64,000 nt of DNA from Streptomyces sp. CB01201 (lineage in GTDB: Bacteria > Actinomycetota > Actinomycetes > Streptomycetales > Streptomycetaceae): positions 62,001 through 126,000 of the forward strand of contig NZ_NNBJ01000002.1 of assembly GCF_002803085.1 (NCBI RefSeq), in the 5' to 3' direction. The position numbers were made by a program, and so were the translations under genes. Below the pieces are notes generated by a model, which ran no database searches, was not told the DNA's origin, and was given only the letters and a program-made list of their open reading frames with translations. This document shows positions 53,121-62,738 of this stretch, piece by piece; the stretch's first letter is position 1, and the number at the start of each line of letters is the position of its first letter.

Positions 53121-54175
53121 CCCACGGGCCGGCGCTCACGGTCGTCGGAGCGACCGGGGGCGCCGGTGCGGTGATGCTCCAGATCCTGTCCCAGCACGCC
53201 GACGTCTGGGGCGAGGTCCGCCTTGTCGCGTCCGCGCGCTCGGCCGGCCGCAAGCTGCTGGTGCGGGGCGAGGAGTGCGAGGTCCTCGCGCTGAGCGAGG
53301 AGGCCCTGGACGGCTCCGACGTGGTCGTCTTCCTCGTGCCCGCCGACATCGCCGCCCGCTGGGCGCCGGTCGCGGCCGCCAAGGGCGCGGTGGTCGTGGA
53401 CAGTTCGGCCGCCTTCCGGATGGACGCGGATGTGCCCCTGGTGGTGCCCGAGCTCAATCCCCACGCGGTACGGATGCGGCCGCGCGGGATCATCGCGAGC
53501 CCGCACGCCAGCACCCTCGCCATGATCGTGGCGGTCGGCGCGCTGCACGCCGAGTTCGGCCTGAGCGAGCTGGTCGTCTCCACGTACCAGGCCGTCAGCG
53601 GCGAGGGCCGGCCCGGGGTCGACGCGCTGCGCCGGCAGATCTCGCTGGTCGCCGGGACCGGGCTCGGTACGAGTCCGGGCGATGTGCGCCGGGCCGTGGG
53701 CGACGACCTCGGCCCGTTCGCGGCGCCGGTCGCGCTGAACGTGGTGCCCTGGGCCGGCGACCTCGCCGACGACGGCTGGTCCTCGCAGGAGCTGGGGCTG
53801 CGCGACGAGTTGCGCAAGCTGCTCGACCTGCCGCGGCTGCCGGTGGCCGCCACCTGTGTGCGGGTGCCGGTCGTCACCACGCACTCCGCGTCCGTGCACG
53901 CCCGCTTCGAGACCGAGGTGGATGTGGCGCGGGCCCACGAGATCCTGGCGACCGCGCCCGGTGTGGTGCTCTTCGACGACCCCGCGGCCGGTGAGTTCCC
54001 CACCCCGGCCGATGTGGTCGGGACCGACCCGACGTGGGTCGGCCGGGTGCGCAGCTCGCCGGACGATCCGCACGTACTGGAACTTTTCGTCTGCGGCGAC
54101 AACCTGCGCAAGGGCACCGCCCTGAACGTCGCGCACATCGCCGAGTTGGCGGCCCGCGAATTCAACGAGCGCTGA
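53117..54175 (+). CDS. asd: Aspartate-semialdehyde dehydrogenase homologue lacking the catalytic cysteine
   Basis: 352 residues, coupled to ask by ATGA. The cofactor loop ([14 protein letters not shown]), [19 protein letters not shown] (catalytic Gln), RVPVVTTHS (catalytic His) and [16 protein letters not shown] at the end are all recognisable. The catalytic motif, normally NPNC(T/S)T, is here S-P-H-A-S-T: Ala131 (codon 53507-53509) replaces the cysteine that forms the acyl-enzyme. By known chemistry the protein should not make aspartate semialdehyde. It may be a pseudoenzyme, or another asd gene supplies the activity. Confidence 0.92.
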   Translation: MTHGPALTVVGATGGAGAVMLQILSQHADVWGEVRLVASARSAGRKLLVRGEECEVLALSEEALDGSDVVVFLVPADIAARWAPVAAAKGAVVVDSSAAFRMDADVPLVVPELNPHAVRMRPRGIIASPHASTLAMIVAVGALHAEFGLSELVVSTYQAVSGEGRPGVDALRRQISLVAGTGLGTSPGDVRRAVGDDLGPFAAPVALNVVPWAGDLADDGWSSQELGLRDELRKLLDLPRLPVAATCVRVPVVTTHSASVHARFETEVDVARAHEILATAPGVVLFDDPAAGEFPTPADVVGTDPTWVGRVRSSPDDPHVLELFVCGDNLRKGTALNVAHIAELAAREFNER

Positions 54176-54442
54176 AGTCTTCCCATTTGTAGGATCTGTG
54201 AACGCTCTGTGAGCAAGTCGCTGGTCTGTACCACTTGAACTGCGCCAATGCCTTGTTACACGATTCATTTCCGTGTCCCTGCAACCGCAGCCCGGCATGG
54301 AGCGTCTATGCGGTCGCCCCTCAAGGTGCCGTAAAAATTGGGGCATTGGGGAAGAGCGGGTACGGATGAGGGTATTTGTCGCACCGCCAAAAACAGTGTC
54401 GTACGCGTACAACCCTGACGGGGAGGAACGTGTCCAACAGGC

Positions 54443-55117
54443 GTGGCAGAGGTACTCGACTTCAGAGCGGTACCGGCGCGCGGTGGGATGGCAGTCCGCC
54501 CGCGCCGGCGCATCGGCGCGCCCGGCGGCATGCCGGTGATCGCGCCCATGCCCGCCACCCGTCCCGCCCCCGTCCCGTCCACGACGGCCTCCTCGCGCGA
54601 GAGCGCTGACGAGGTCATGGCGACCGGCACCACCGTCGACCACCTCACCGAGACCTACCGCGCGCACTACCGCTCGCTGCTCGGCCTCGCCGCGCTGCTC
54701 CTGGACGACACCGCCTCCTGCGAGGACGTCGTGCAGGAGGCGTTCATCCGGGTGCACTCGGCGCGCAGCCGGGTGCGCGAGCCGGAGAAGACGCTCGCCT
54801 ACCTCCGCCAGACGGTGGTGAACCTGTCGCGCTCGGCGCTGCGCCGCCGCATCCTCGGGCTCAAGCTGCTCTCCAAGCCGATGCCCGACATGGCGAGCGC
54901 GGAGGAGGGCGCGTACGACCAGCTGGAGCGCGACGCCCTGATCAAGGCGATGCGCGGGCTCCAGCGCCGCCAGCGCGAGGTGCTCGTGCTGCGGTACTTC
55001 GCGGACATGACCGAGGCCCAGGTCGCCGAGACGCTCGGCATATCCCTGGGTTCGGTGAAGGCGTACGGCTCGCGGGGCATAGCCGCCCTGCGCATCGCCA
55101 TGGAGGCCCCGGCATGA
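54443..55117 (+). CDS. ECF RNA polymerase sigma factor (SigE-like family)
   Basis: 224 residues from GTG 54443. The first 60 residues are Pro/Ala-rich and low complexity. Sigma2 (about 70-135) has LLLDDTASCEDVVQEAFIRVHS, and sigma4 (about 155-215) has MRGLQRRQREVLVLRYFADMTEAQVAETLGISLGSVKAYGSRGIA. The next gene overlaps the stop by 4 bp and encodes a membrane protein, possibly its anti-sigma factor. The 267-bp upstream gap is A/T-richer and holds its promoter. Confidence 0.93.
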   Translation: MAEVLDFRAVPARGGMAVRPRRRIGAPGGMPVIAPMPATRPAPVPSTTASSRESADEVMATGTTVDHLTETYRAHYRSLLGLAALLLDDTASCEDVVQEAFIRVHSARSRVREPEKTLAYLRQTVVNLSRSALRRRILGLKLLSKPMPDMASAEEGAYDQLERDALIKAMRGLQRRQREVLVLRYFADMTEAQVAETLGISLGSVKAYGSRGIAALRIAMEAPA

Positions 55118-56424
55118 AGGGCCCCGAAAGGAGCGGCCCCGACCGGAACGGCGACGGGCGGAACGGCGACGGGCGGCCGGGGGACCACGGGGCGCGCCGA
55201 GTGCGCGGGGAACGCGGATCCCGCCGAGCGGGCGGGGAACGCGGGGATCACGGGGCATATGGCAGGAGCGGGCCGGACCAGCGGCCCAGGAACGACCTGA
55301 ACGACCTGACTGGATACGGATTCGTGGACACAACGCCGGAAAAGAACAGCACCGGCACCCCTCCCTTCGCCTCTCCACCCGCCCCGGAGAGCCCGGAGGC
55401 AGCCGACGAACAGGCCCTGCGCAGGCTTCTGCACGGTGCGGTCGACGAGCTGAAGCCCTCGGAGGGGGCGCTCGAACATCTGCGGGCCGCGGTGCCCGTA
55501 CGGCGTGCCCGCAAGCGACAGGCCGTCGTCGGCTCGGTCGCGGCGGCCCTCCTGGTGGCCACCGCGGTGCCCGCCTTCCTGCACGTCGCCAACAGCGCGA
55601 GCAGCACGGACGACCAGCCCGCCGTCGCCGGACACGGCGAGCGCACGCACGCCGCCCCCGGCACGGCGTCCGGCACGGTGGACAGCACGGACGGCAGCGG
55701 CCGCCCCTCGACCGTCGGCAGCGCGCCCGGCACGCCCGGCGGGAAGGGTCCCACCCCGACGCTCAGCAGGGGCGCGGCCGGCAGCACCGCCGGCGGCGCG
55801 ACCGGGCCGGGCGGCGGGCCCGTGAAGGTGGACTCGCCGACGTGCGACGCCACCGAGCTGAGCGTGAAGTCGGCGAAGGTCGGCAAGCCCGACGCGTCCG
55901 GCAAGGTCTACGGTGCCTTCCGCATCGTGAACGCCTCCGACAAGAAGTGCGCGATCGGCGGCGTCGGCAAGTTCGACGTCCAGGCGCAGGGCGCGGCCGA
56001 CCCGGCGAAGATCACGGTCGTCGAACACGCGGCGGGCGATCCGGCCGCCGGGCTCCCCGATCCCTCGCAGGACGCCACGAGCCTGGTCCTCGCACCGGCC
56101 GCGGCGTACGAGGTGCGGTTCGCCTGGGTGCCGTCCGACACCTGTCCCAAGGCGACCCCGTCGCCCGACCCGACGCCGTCCAACGTCAGCTCCGGCAGCA
56201 ACAGCGGGGTCGTCGCGCCCACGGCGGGCGGCACCGGCCAGACCAGCCGGCTGGCCGCGGACGGCGGCGCCCCGGCCGGTACGGCGGACGGCACGGTGGC
56301 GGTGACGCATGTCGCCGAGCCGGGCGCGCCGTCGGCGGAGGCGAAGATCCCGAACGCGTGCGCCGGGACGATCTACAAGACGGGCGTCCTGGACGCGGGC
56401 GCGCCGGCCTCGGCGACGCCGTAG
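55114..56424 (+). CDS. Membrane protein coupled to the sigma factor (putative anti-sigma)
   Basis: 436 residues, starting ATGA with the sigma gene stop. The cytoplasmic N-terminus (1-135) has an Arg/Gly/Asp-rich start and a helical region (ADEQALRRLLHGAVDELKPSEGALEHLRAAVPVRR). A membrane helix is at about 142-160. The extracellular part has a Ser/Thr/Gly linker and a C-terminal domain with CDATELSVKSAKVG and KKCAIGGVGKFDV, of DUF4232-like type. Coupling and topology suggest it controls the sigma factor, but no known anti-sigma domain is evident. Confidence 0.75.
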   Translation: MKGPERSGPDRNGDGRNGDGRPGDHGARRVRGERGSRRAGGERGDHGAYGRSGPDQRPRNDLNDLTGYGFVDTTPEKNSTGTPPFASPPAPESPEAADEQALRRLLHGAVDELKPSEGALEHLRAAVPVRRARKRQAVVGSVAAALLVATAVPAFLHVANSASSTDDQPAVAGHGERTHAAPGTASGTVDSTDGSGRPSTVGSAPGTPGGKGPTPTLSRGAAGSTAGGATGPGGGPVKVDSPTCDATELSVKSAKVGKPDASGKVYGAFRIVNASDKKCAIGGVGKFDVQAQGAADPAKITVVEHAAGDPAAGLPDPSQDATSLVLAPAAAYEVRFAWVPSDTCPKATPSPDPTPSNVSSGSNSGVVAPTAGGTGQTSRLAADGGAPAGTADGTVAVTHVAEPGAPSAEAKIPNACAGTIYKTGVLDAGAPASATP

Positions 56425-56445
56425 CGCCGGCCGGGTGCCGCTGCC

Positions 56446-57249
56446 CTAACCGGGCAGGGACGTACCTTCCAAGGTGCCCGGTGCCCCGGCCTCGGCCCCG
56501 TCCTCCGGGGAGAGCCCGAGCTCGGCGTCCTCCAGGGCCTCGGCCTCGCGCCGGACGAGCCGGAACCACATGAACACGACGAACCCGGCGAAGACGAACC
56601 ACTCCCCGGTGTAGCCCAGGTTCTGGAACGCCTTCAGATCGAGGCCGCTGTTCTGAGGGGCGCTGGCCGGCACCGGAGTCATCCCGGCGTCGGCGCGCGG
56701 AAGCGTCACCCAGGCGTCGTACACCTGGTACGGCACGAGGTTGACGAGGGCCGCCGCGCTGATCATCCCGACCTGGCCCCGGGGGAGCCCGCCCTGTGCG
56801 TGCACCCCGTCGGAGCCGGCGTTCTCGGAGGCCTGGAGTATGCCGGTGACGCCGACCTCGCCGGCGGGCGCGGCCGGGGCCGTGGCGCCCTGCGGGATCC
56901 AGCCCCGCACGACGGGCAGGGCCTTGCCGCCGTCGGTGCGCAGCAGGCTCAGGACGTAGCTGCCCGACTTGCCGTCGACCTCGCGGCCCGGCACCAGGAA
57001 CTGCTCGGCGTACCGACCGTGCGCGGCGGCCGGGCGGCCGGAGGTGCGCTGGTCCACGGGGAGCAGCGAGGCGAGGGGCTCGGCCTTCTGCGTGGCGGGG
57101 TCGGGTGCCTTCTCGGCGGCGTCGTGGGACTGCACGCGGTCCTCGAAGCGGCCCAGCTGCCAGGAGCCCATGAAGATGCACACGGGGATGGCGAGCAGGA
57201 CGAAGACGTGGATTCCCCACCAGCGGGGTGTGAGCAGGAACCGGTACAC
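56446..57249 (-). CDS. SURF1 family cytochrome oxidase biogenesis protein
   Basis: 267 residues from GTG 57249. Two membrane helices (about 12-30 and 213-232) flank an extracytoplasmic domain. FMGSWQLGRFEDR, RPAAAHGRYAEQFLVPGRE and VVRGWIPQG are SURF1 signatures. It helps assemble aa3-type cytochrome c oxidase, probably through haem a. Convergent with the putative anti-sigma gene. Confidence 0.93.
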   Translation of the reverse strand: MYRFLLTPRWWGIHVFVLLAIPVCIFMGSWQLGRFEDRVQSHDAAEKAPDPATQKAEPLASLLPVDQRTSGRPAAAHGRYAEQFLVPGREVDGKSGSYVLSLLRTDGGKALPVVRGWIPQGATAPAAPAGEVGVTGILQASENAGSDGVHAQGGLPRGQVGMISAAALVNLVPYQVYDAWVTLPRADAGMTPVPASAPQNSGLDLKAFQNLGYTGEWFVFAGFVVFMWFRLVRREAEALEDAELGLSPEDGAEAGAPGTLEGTSLPG

Positions 57250-57414
57250 ACCCCCACGGTACGGAATCCCGCCGGGGGGCTGGGCTCCGGGGTGCCCGCA
57301 TCTCCCCGCGACCCAGCCCCGCCCCCCCTCGCGGGCTGTGCCCCCCGGTCCGCTCCTCAGACGCCGGAGGGGCTACGTCCCGTCACCCTTCGCCCGCGGG
57401 CCCCGGGTGCCTGG

Positions 57415-57604
57415 TCGCGCAGTTCCCCGCGCCCCTAACCCCGTTTCGGTCTGCGGACCGTGGTCGCTTCTCGCGCAGTTCCCCGCGCCCTTAACCTCGT
57501 TTCCGTGCGCGGACCGCGGTCGCTTCTCGCGCAGTTCCCCGCGCCCCTAACCCCGTTTCGGTCTGCGGACCGTGGTCGCTTCTCGCGCAGTTCCCCGCGC
57601 CCCT
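57415..57604 (-). repeat. Four 56-bp tandem repeats, locus 5
   Basis: Copies start with TCGCGCAG at 57415, 57471, 57527 and 57583, exactly 56 bp apart; the last copy is cut at CCCCT. The second copy has several substitutions. Same family as loci 1, 3 and 4. Confidence 0.95.
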
Positions 57605-57900
57605 GGCCGTACTGATGCTGGGGCACCTTCAGCCTGTCCGGCGTTTGAGGACGAGCGCCGTTCAGGCGCGACGGGGGTGCAGGGGGCGAAGCCCCTTGCG
57701 GGGGTTCGAGGGGCGCAGCCCCTCAGGGGGTCTGGGGCGCAGCCCCAGGGAGCCGAACCCTTCAGCGCGCTGCACGGGTGGGCGAACCCCCGGGGTCTGG
57801 GGCGGAGCCCCAGGGGCTGGGTCCTTCAGCGCGCTGCACGGGATGGGGGTCCCCCTGCTCATTAAGAGCTTGGGGGAGGGTGGGCGACCCCCCCCGGGGG
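57605..57900 (-). repeat. Modules and hairpins of composite element, locus 5
   Basis: On the minus strand, a CGCTCGTCCTCAA box (near 57650) precedes the 56-bp array. Further upstream are four GGGGC-type hairpins (57690-57815), a duplicated CCTTCAGCGCGCTGCACGGG, and a CCCCCAAG module (57843-57878). No gene. Confidence 0.85.
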
Positions 57901-59685
57901 TCAGCTCGGCAAGTGGCGCGCGGCGAAGTCGAGTTCAAGGCGAACCTGCTTGATGCGCTCCTCGACCACGAGCGACCCGTGCCCCGCGTCGTACCGGTAC
58001 ACCTCATGCGTGGCCCCCCGCTCGACCAGCCGGTCCACATAGTTCTCGACCTGCCGGATCGGGCAGCGCGGATCATTGACCCCCGCCGAGATGTAGACCG
58101 GCGCCGTCACCGCGTCGACGTACGTCAACGGCGAGGACGCGCGGAAGCGCTCCGGCACCTCCTCCGGCGTGCCGCCGAGCAACGTCCGGTCCATCGCCTT
58201 CAGCGCCTCCATCTCGTCGTGGTACGCCGTGACGTAGTCCGCGACCGGCACCGCCGCCAGCCCGAGCGCCCACGCGTCCGGCTGCGTACCGAGGCCGAGC
58301 AGGGTGAGGTACCCGCCCCAGGACCCGCCCGCCAGGACGAGCCGCGCGGGGTCGGCGAGCCCCGAGGAGACCGCCCAGTCGCGGACCGCCGCGATGTCCT
58401 CCAGCTCGATCAGCCCGACCCGGTGCTTGAGCGCGTCCGTCCAGGCCCGCCCGTACCCGGTGGAGCCGCGGTAGTTGACCCGTACCACCGCGAAGCCGTG
58501 GTCGATCCAGGCCGCCGGGCCGGAGGCGAACGCGTCGCTGTCGTGCCAGGTCGGGCCGCCGTGGATCTCGAACAGGGTGGGGAAGGGGCCTTCCCCGGCG
58601 GGCCGCTGCACCAGGGCGTGGACGCGGCCGCCGGGTCCCTCCACCCAGGCGTCCTCCACCGGCACCGAACCCGGCGCCTTGAATCCGGGCGGGTCGAGCA
58701 CGACCTCGCCCGTCGTGGAGCGCACCTCGGAGGGGCTCGCCGCGGACGACCACAGGTATTCCACCGTGCCGTCGGGCCGGGCCGTGGCGCCCGAGACCGA
58801 GCCGGCCGGGGTCTCGATCTCGATGAGCGAGCGCGTGGCGAGGTCGAAGCGGAACAGGCCGCTGCGCGCCTCGAAGCTGTGGACGACGAGCAGCGCCGAG
58901 CCGTCCGGATACCACTCCGCGGAGACGTCGCCCGGCAGGTCGAGCGCGAGGTCGCTCTCCTCGCCGGTGGCCACGTCCCAGATCATCGGCTCCCAGCGCC
59001 CGCGGCGCTGGTGGGCCACGAGCAGCCGGGTGTCGCCCGCCAGCGGCGCGAACCCGAGCACCTCCAGGCCCAGTTCCTCCGTGCCGCCCTTGGTGTCGTC
59101 CAGCTCGGCCACCGCCGCGCCGTCGGGGCGCACCACGCGCAGCGCGGAGTGCATCGCGTCGCCGTGCTCGGTGTGCTCGACGGCGATCAGCGTCCCGTCG
59201 TGCGAGAGGTCGCCGACGCCCGCCGACTCGCGGTGCCGGTAGATCTCCACCGGGTCCGAGCCGGGGCGCACCACGTGGATCGTCGAGCCCTCCTCGTCGG
59301 TGGAGCGGCCGACCACCGCCGTGCCGTCCCGGCCGAGCGCGAGGCCGCCCGGGTACGACGGGTCGAGGCCGGGCACCGCCGTCTCGTCGGGGCCGCCCCC
59401 GAACGGCTGGCGGCGCCAGACGCCGAACTCGTCGCCGTCGGTGTCGTCGAACCACCAGATCCACTCGCCGTCGGGCGTCAGCACGCCGTCCGTCGTGCCG
59501 TTGGGCCGGTCGGTCGCCCGGCGCTGGTCTCCGCTCGCCCGGTCCCACGCGTACAGCTCGTACGTCCCCGTCGCGTTCGACACGAACAGCGAGCGGTCCG
59601 GGGCGTCCTCCGCCCAGTCGGGGAGCCCCACCCGGGGCGCCCTGAACCGCTTCTCCCACTCCGGCATCTCGTTCATGTCGCTCAT
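57901..59685 (-). CDS. S9 family (prolyl oligopeptidase) peptidase
   Basis: 594 residues. An N-terminal beta-propeller (about 20-340) precedes the alpha/beta-hydrolase domain. The catalytic Ser is in AGGSWGGYLTLL, the His in YDAGHGSLVVEER, and the Asp in AGVNDPRCPI. FEIHGGPTWH is the oxyanion strand. It should cleave after Pro or small residues in short peptides, or act as an acylaminoacyl peptidase. No signal peptide, so cytosolic. Confidence 0.93.
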   Translation of the reverse strand: MSDMNEMPEWEKRFRAPRVGLPDWAEDAPDRSLFVSNATGTYELYAWDRASGDQRRATDRPNGTTDGVLTPDGEWIWWFDDTDGDEFGVWRRQPFGGGPDETAVPGLDPSYPGGLALGRDGTAVVGRSTDEEGSTIHVVRPGSDPVEIYRHRESAGVGDLSHDGTLIAVEHTEHGDAMHSALRVVRPDGAAVAELDDTKGGTEELGLEVLGFAPLAGDTRLLVAHQRRGRWEPMIWDVATGEESDLALDLPGDVSAEWYPDGSALLVVHSFEARSGLFRFDLATRSLIEIETPAGSVSGATARPDGTVEYLWSSAASPSEVRSTTGEVVLDPPGFKAPGSVPVEDAWVEGPGGRVHALVQRPAGEGPFPTLFEIHGGPTWHDSDAFASGPAAWIDHGFAVVRVNYRGSTGYGRAWTDALKHRVGLIELEDIAAVRDWAVSSGLADPARLVLAGGSWGGYLTLLGLGTQPDAWALGLAAVPVADYVTAYHDEMEALKAMDRTLLGGTPEEVPERFRASSPLTYVDAVTAPVYISAGVNDPRCPIRQVENYVDRLVERGATHEVYRYDAGHGSLVVEERIKQVRLELDFAARHLPS

Positions 59686-59779
59686 GCCCCCATCATGCGC
59701 CGAAGCCCCGACATTCCGTTCGCCTCCCCCTCGGCCTGTGGACAACCTCCGCTGTGGACAACCTCCGCCCGCACCCCGG

Positions 59780-60742
59780 TCACCCGGACAGCAGCTGCGC
59801 GAACCGCGCCATGTCCACATTGCCGCCGCTGATGATCACGCCGACCCGCCGCCCCCGGTACCGCTCCGCGAGTTCGCGGGCCGCGGCCAGGCCCAGGCAG
59901 CCCGTCGGCTCGGCGACGATCTTCATGCGGGAGGCCAACAGGCGCATGCAGTCGACCAGTTGGGCGTCGGAGGCCGTGACGATGTCGGTCACGTGGTCCC
60001 GGATCAGCGGGTAGGGGCGGACGCCGAGGTGCTGGGTCTGGGCGCCGTCCGCGATGGTCGCCGGGGTGTCGATGTGCACGATCTCGCCCGCGCGCAGCGA
60101 GCGGCGCCCGTCGTCGCCCGCCTCCGGCTCGACCCCGTACACCGCGCACGACGGCGCGAGCGCGCCCGCCGAGAGCAGGCTGCCCGACAGGAGCCCGCCG
60201 CCGCCGAGCGGCACGAACAGGGCGTCCAGGTGGCCGGTCTCCTCGAAGAGTTCCTTGGCCGCGGTGCCCTGGCCCGCCATCACATCGGGATGGTCGTAGG
60301 GCGGGATCAGGGTCAGGCCGCGCTCCTTCGCGAGGGCGGCGCCGATCTCCTCGCGGTCCTCGGTCCAGCGGTCGTAGGGGACGACCTCGGCCCCGTACCC
60401 CCGGGTCGCGGCCAGCTTCGCCGCGGGTGCGTCGTGCGGCATGACGATGGTCGCCGGAATGCCGAGCAGCGAGGCGGCGAGCGCGACGGCCTGGGCGTGG
60501 TTGCCGGAGGAGTAGGCGACCACGCCCGCGCGGCGCTGGGCCGCGTCGAACAGGGACAGCGCGTTGAAGGCGCCGCGGAACTTGAACGCCCCCATCCGCT
60601 GGAGGTTCTCGCACTTGAGGAAGAGGCTCAGACCGAGCTCGGCGTCGGTGAGCCGGGAGGTCAGGACCGGGGTGCGGTGGGCCTGTGGGGCGATCCGCTC
60701 GTGCGCGCGGACCACGTCGTCGTACGTCGGCAGCTGCTCCAT
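59780..60742 (-). CDS. PLP ammonia-lyase (threonine/3-hydroxyaspartate dehydratase type)
   Basis: 320 residues, fold-type II. The PLP lysine is K54 in QRMGAFKFRGAFNAL, and SSGNHAQAVA is the substrate loop. SGGNVDM is the phosphate-cup region at the end. The length without an ACT domain suits threo-3-hydroxyaspartate ammonia-lyase, serine racemase-like or catabolic threonine dehydratase. The acting substrate is open. 94 bp from the S9 gene, same strand. Confidence 0.92.
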   Translation of the reverse strand: MEQLPTYDDVVRAHERIAPQAHRTPVLTSRLTDAELGLSLFLKCENLQRMGAFKFRGAFNALSLFDAAQRRAGVVAYSSGNHAQAVALAASLLGIPATIVMPHDAPAAKLAATRGYGAEVVPYDRWTEDREEIGAALAKERGLTLIPPYDHPDVMAGQGTAAKELFEETGHLDALFVPLGGGGLLSGSLLSAGALAPSCAVYGVEPEAGDDGRRSLRAGEIVHIDTPATIADGAQTQHLGVRPYPLIRDHVTDIVTASDAQLVDCMRLLASRMKIVAEPTGCLGLAAARELAERYRGRRVGVIISGGNVDMARFAQLLSG

Positions 60743-60768
60743 GCCTGCCGAGCGTACGGCGTGCGGGG

Positions 60769-61044
60769 TTACTGGGCGGGGCGCGCGGGGGCGTCCGCCT
60801 GGGTGCGGTCGGCGGTGGTGTGCACCGTCGCCGGGGCCGGGGTGACCTGCGGGGCCGGGGCCGCTGCCGCGGGGGCCGGCTCGGTGCCGTCCTCGCGCAT
60901 CGCCTTGGTCTCGCTCTTGAGGATGCGCAGGGACTTGCCCAGCGCGCGTGCCGTGTCGGGCAGCTTCTTGGAGCCGAACAGCAGGATCAGTACTACTGCC
61001 ACGATCAGCAGGTGCCACGGTTCAAGACCATTGCGCAGGAACAT
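60769..61044 (-). CDS. tatA: Twin-arginine translocase subunit TatA-like
   Basis: 91 residues. A single membrane helix (about 11-25), hinge FGSKKLPD and an amphipathic helix ([15 protein letters not shown]) are the TatA/E pattern. The Ala/Pro-rich tail is common in actinomycetes. No tatB or tatC gene is nearby, so it is an orphan tatA copy. It lies 26 bp upstream of the ammonia-lyase gene on the same strand and may be cotranscribed with it. Confidence 0.9.
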   Translation of the reverse strand: MFLRNGLEPWHLLIVAVVLILLFGSKKLPDTARALGKSLRILKSETKAMREDGTEPAPAAAAPAPQVTPAPATVHTTADRTQADAPARPAQ

Positions 61045-61205
61045 CCCGCCGTCCTTCCTCGTTCGCGTCCTACAGCCGTTTCGTCCGGCCGGATTCTGTG
61101 TACGGCCGGGGCTGCTGGCTCTCAGTGAGACTTGCTACATTGCGCAACTGTACAACCAGAGGGTGCGACTCACCGTCTCCTCTACAGAAGAGGCGAGAAT
61201 GAGGG

Positions 61206-62738
61206 ATGAGGGGTCCGATGGCCGGCAGCCACAAAGCGGGAGCGGCAAGCAGGCGTGAGAGTGGCGGGTCCGCCGCTCCGCAGCGCCGCAACAAGCGCAG
61301 CCGCGCCCGCATCGCAGGGGTCACCGGCCTGTCGGTGGTCGTCCTCGCGGTGGCCGGCGGCGGCTGGATCTACTTCCAGCTGAACGGCAACATCAAGACC
61401 TTCGACGACGGCGGCATCTCCGCCGACCGCCCCGCCGCCTCCACCAAGGGCTCCAACGTCCTGATCATCGGCTCCGACACCCGCTCGGGCGACAACGCCC
61501 AGTACGGCCACGGCAAGGGCGACATCGGCCGCTCGGACACCGCGCTCCTGTTGCACGTGTACTCGGACCAGAAGCACGCCGTGGCCGTCTCCATACCGCG
61601 TGACTCCCTGGTCGACATACCGCCGTGCAAGCTGCCGAGCGGCAGCTGGACCAAGGAGAAGCACAAGGTGATGTTCAACTCGGCGTTCGAGGTGGGAGAA
61701 ACGGTTCAGGGGAACCCCGCCTGCACCCAGAACACCGTCGAGAAGCTGACCGGGCTGCGCGTGGACCACACCATGGTCATGGACTTCGCGGGCTTCGCGA
61801 GGATGACCGAGGCGGTCGGCGGCGTCGACGTGTGCGTGCCCAACAACGTCTACCAGGGCGACCTCAACCCGAACCTCGGCCACAAGGGCAGCCTGGTCTT
61901 CGCCAAGGGCCCGCAGAGCGTCTCCGGCCAGAAGGCGCTCGACTACGTGCGCATCCGGCACGGCATCGGCGACGGCTCCGACATCGGCCGCATCCAGCGC
62001 CAGCAGGCGTTCATCGGCAGCCTGATCAAGAAGGTCAAGGGCAACGGCCTCGACCCGACCACGCTGCTGCCGCTCGCCAACGCGGCCACCAAGTCGATGA
62101 CCGTCGACTCGGGCCTCGGCTCGCCCAGCAAGCTGATCTCGTTCGCGATGTCGATGAAGGACATCGACCTGCACAACACCAAGTTCGTCACCCTGCCCTG
62201 GCGTTACGAGGGCGCCCGTGTCGCCGTGGTCAAGCCCGAGGCCGACGCGCTCTTCGCGGCGCTGCGCGCGGACCGCACGGTCGACGGACAGAACGCCTCG
62301 GGCAAGAGCGCGTCGGCCTCCCCGAGCCCGTCGGCGGCGGCCCCCGAGCCCGCCTCCGGCAAGGGCATCAGCGTGGCCGTCTACAACGGCACCGTCACCA
62401 AGGGCCTGGCGGCCCAGGTCGCCGACTCCCTGAGGTCCGCGGGCTTCACCGTCACCGGTGCCACCACGGCCGCCACCCAGGACTACACGCACACGGTCAT
62501 CGAGTACGGCGCGAACGACGAGGCCAAGGCCAAGACGGTCGCCACCCACTTCCCCGGCGCCCTGCTGCGCCAGGCGAAGGCGCCGGGCCTGAACGTCATC
62601 GTCGGCACGCAGTACAAGGCGGACGGCGCGGACGGCGCGGACGCCGCGTCCAGCGCTCCCGCCGCGGTCCCGTCGGCCGTCGCCGACAAGGCCCGCTCGG
62701 CCGACGACAACATCTGCTCCAACCTGTCCTACGGATAG
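61206..62738 (+). CDS. LytR-CpsA-Psr family cell wall ligase
   Basis: 510 residues. Membrane helix at about 37-56, LCP domain (about 85-255) with IGSDTRSG, SIPRDSLVDIP and VGGVDVCVP plus YVRIRHGIGDGSDIGRIQRQQ, and a C-terminal LytR_C domain (about 385-475). LCP proteins attach teichoic acid-like or capsular glycopolymers to peptidoglycan from lipid carriers. The start at ATG 61206 or 61218. A short Ala/Ser-rich linker separates the domains. Confidence 0.94.
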   Translation: MRGPMAGSHKAGAASRRESGGSAAPQRRNKRSRARIAGVTGLSVVVLAVAGGGWIYFQLNGNIKTFDDGGISADRPAASTKGSNVLIIGSDTRSGDNAQYGHGKGDIGRSDTALLLHVYSDQKHAVAVSIPRDSLVDIPPCKLPSGSWTKEKHKVMFNSAFEVGETVQGNPACTQNTVEKLTGLRVDHTMVMDFAGFARMTEAVGGVDVCVPNNVYQGDLNPNLGHKGSLVFAKGPQSVSGQKALDYVRIRHGIGDGSDIGRIQRQQAFIGSLIKKVKGNGLDPTTLLPLANAATKSMTVDSGLGSPSKLISFAMSMKDIDLHNTKFVTLPWRYEGARVAVVKPEADALFAALRADRTVDGQNASGKSASASPSPSAAAPEPASGKGISVAVYNGTVTKGLAAQVADSLRSAGFTVTGATTAATQDYTHTVIEYGANDEAKAKTVATHFPGALLRQAKAPGLNVIVGTQYKADGADGADAASSAPAAVPSAVADKARSADDNICSNLSYG

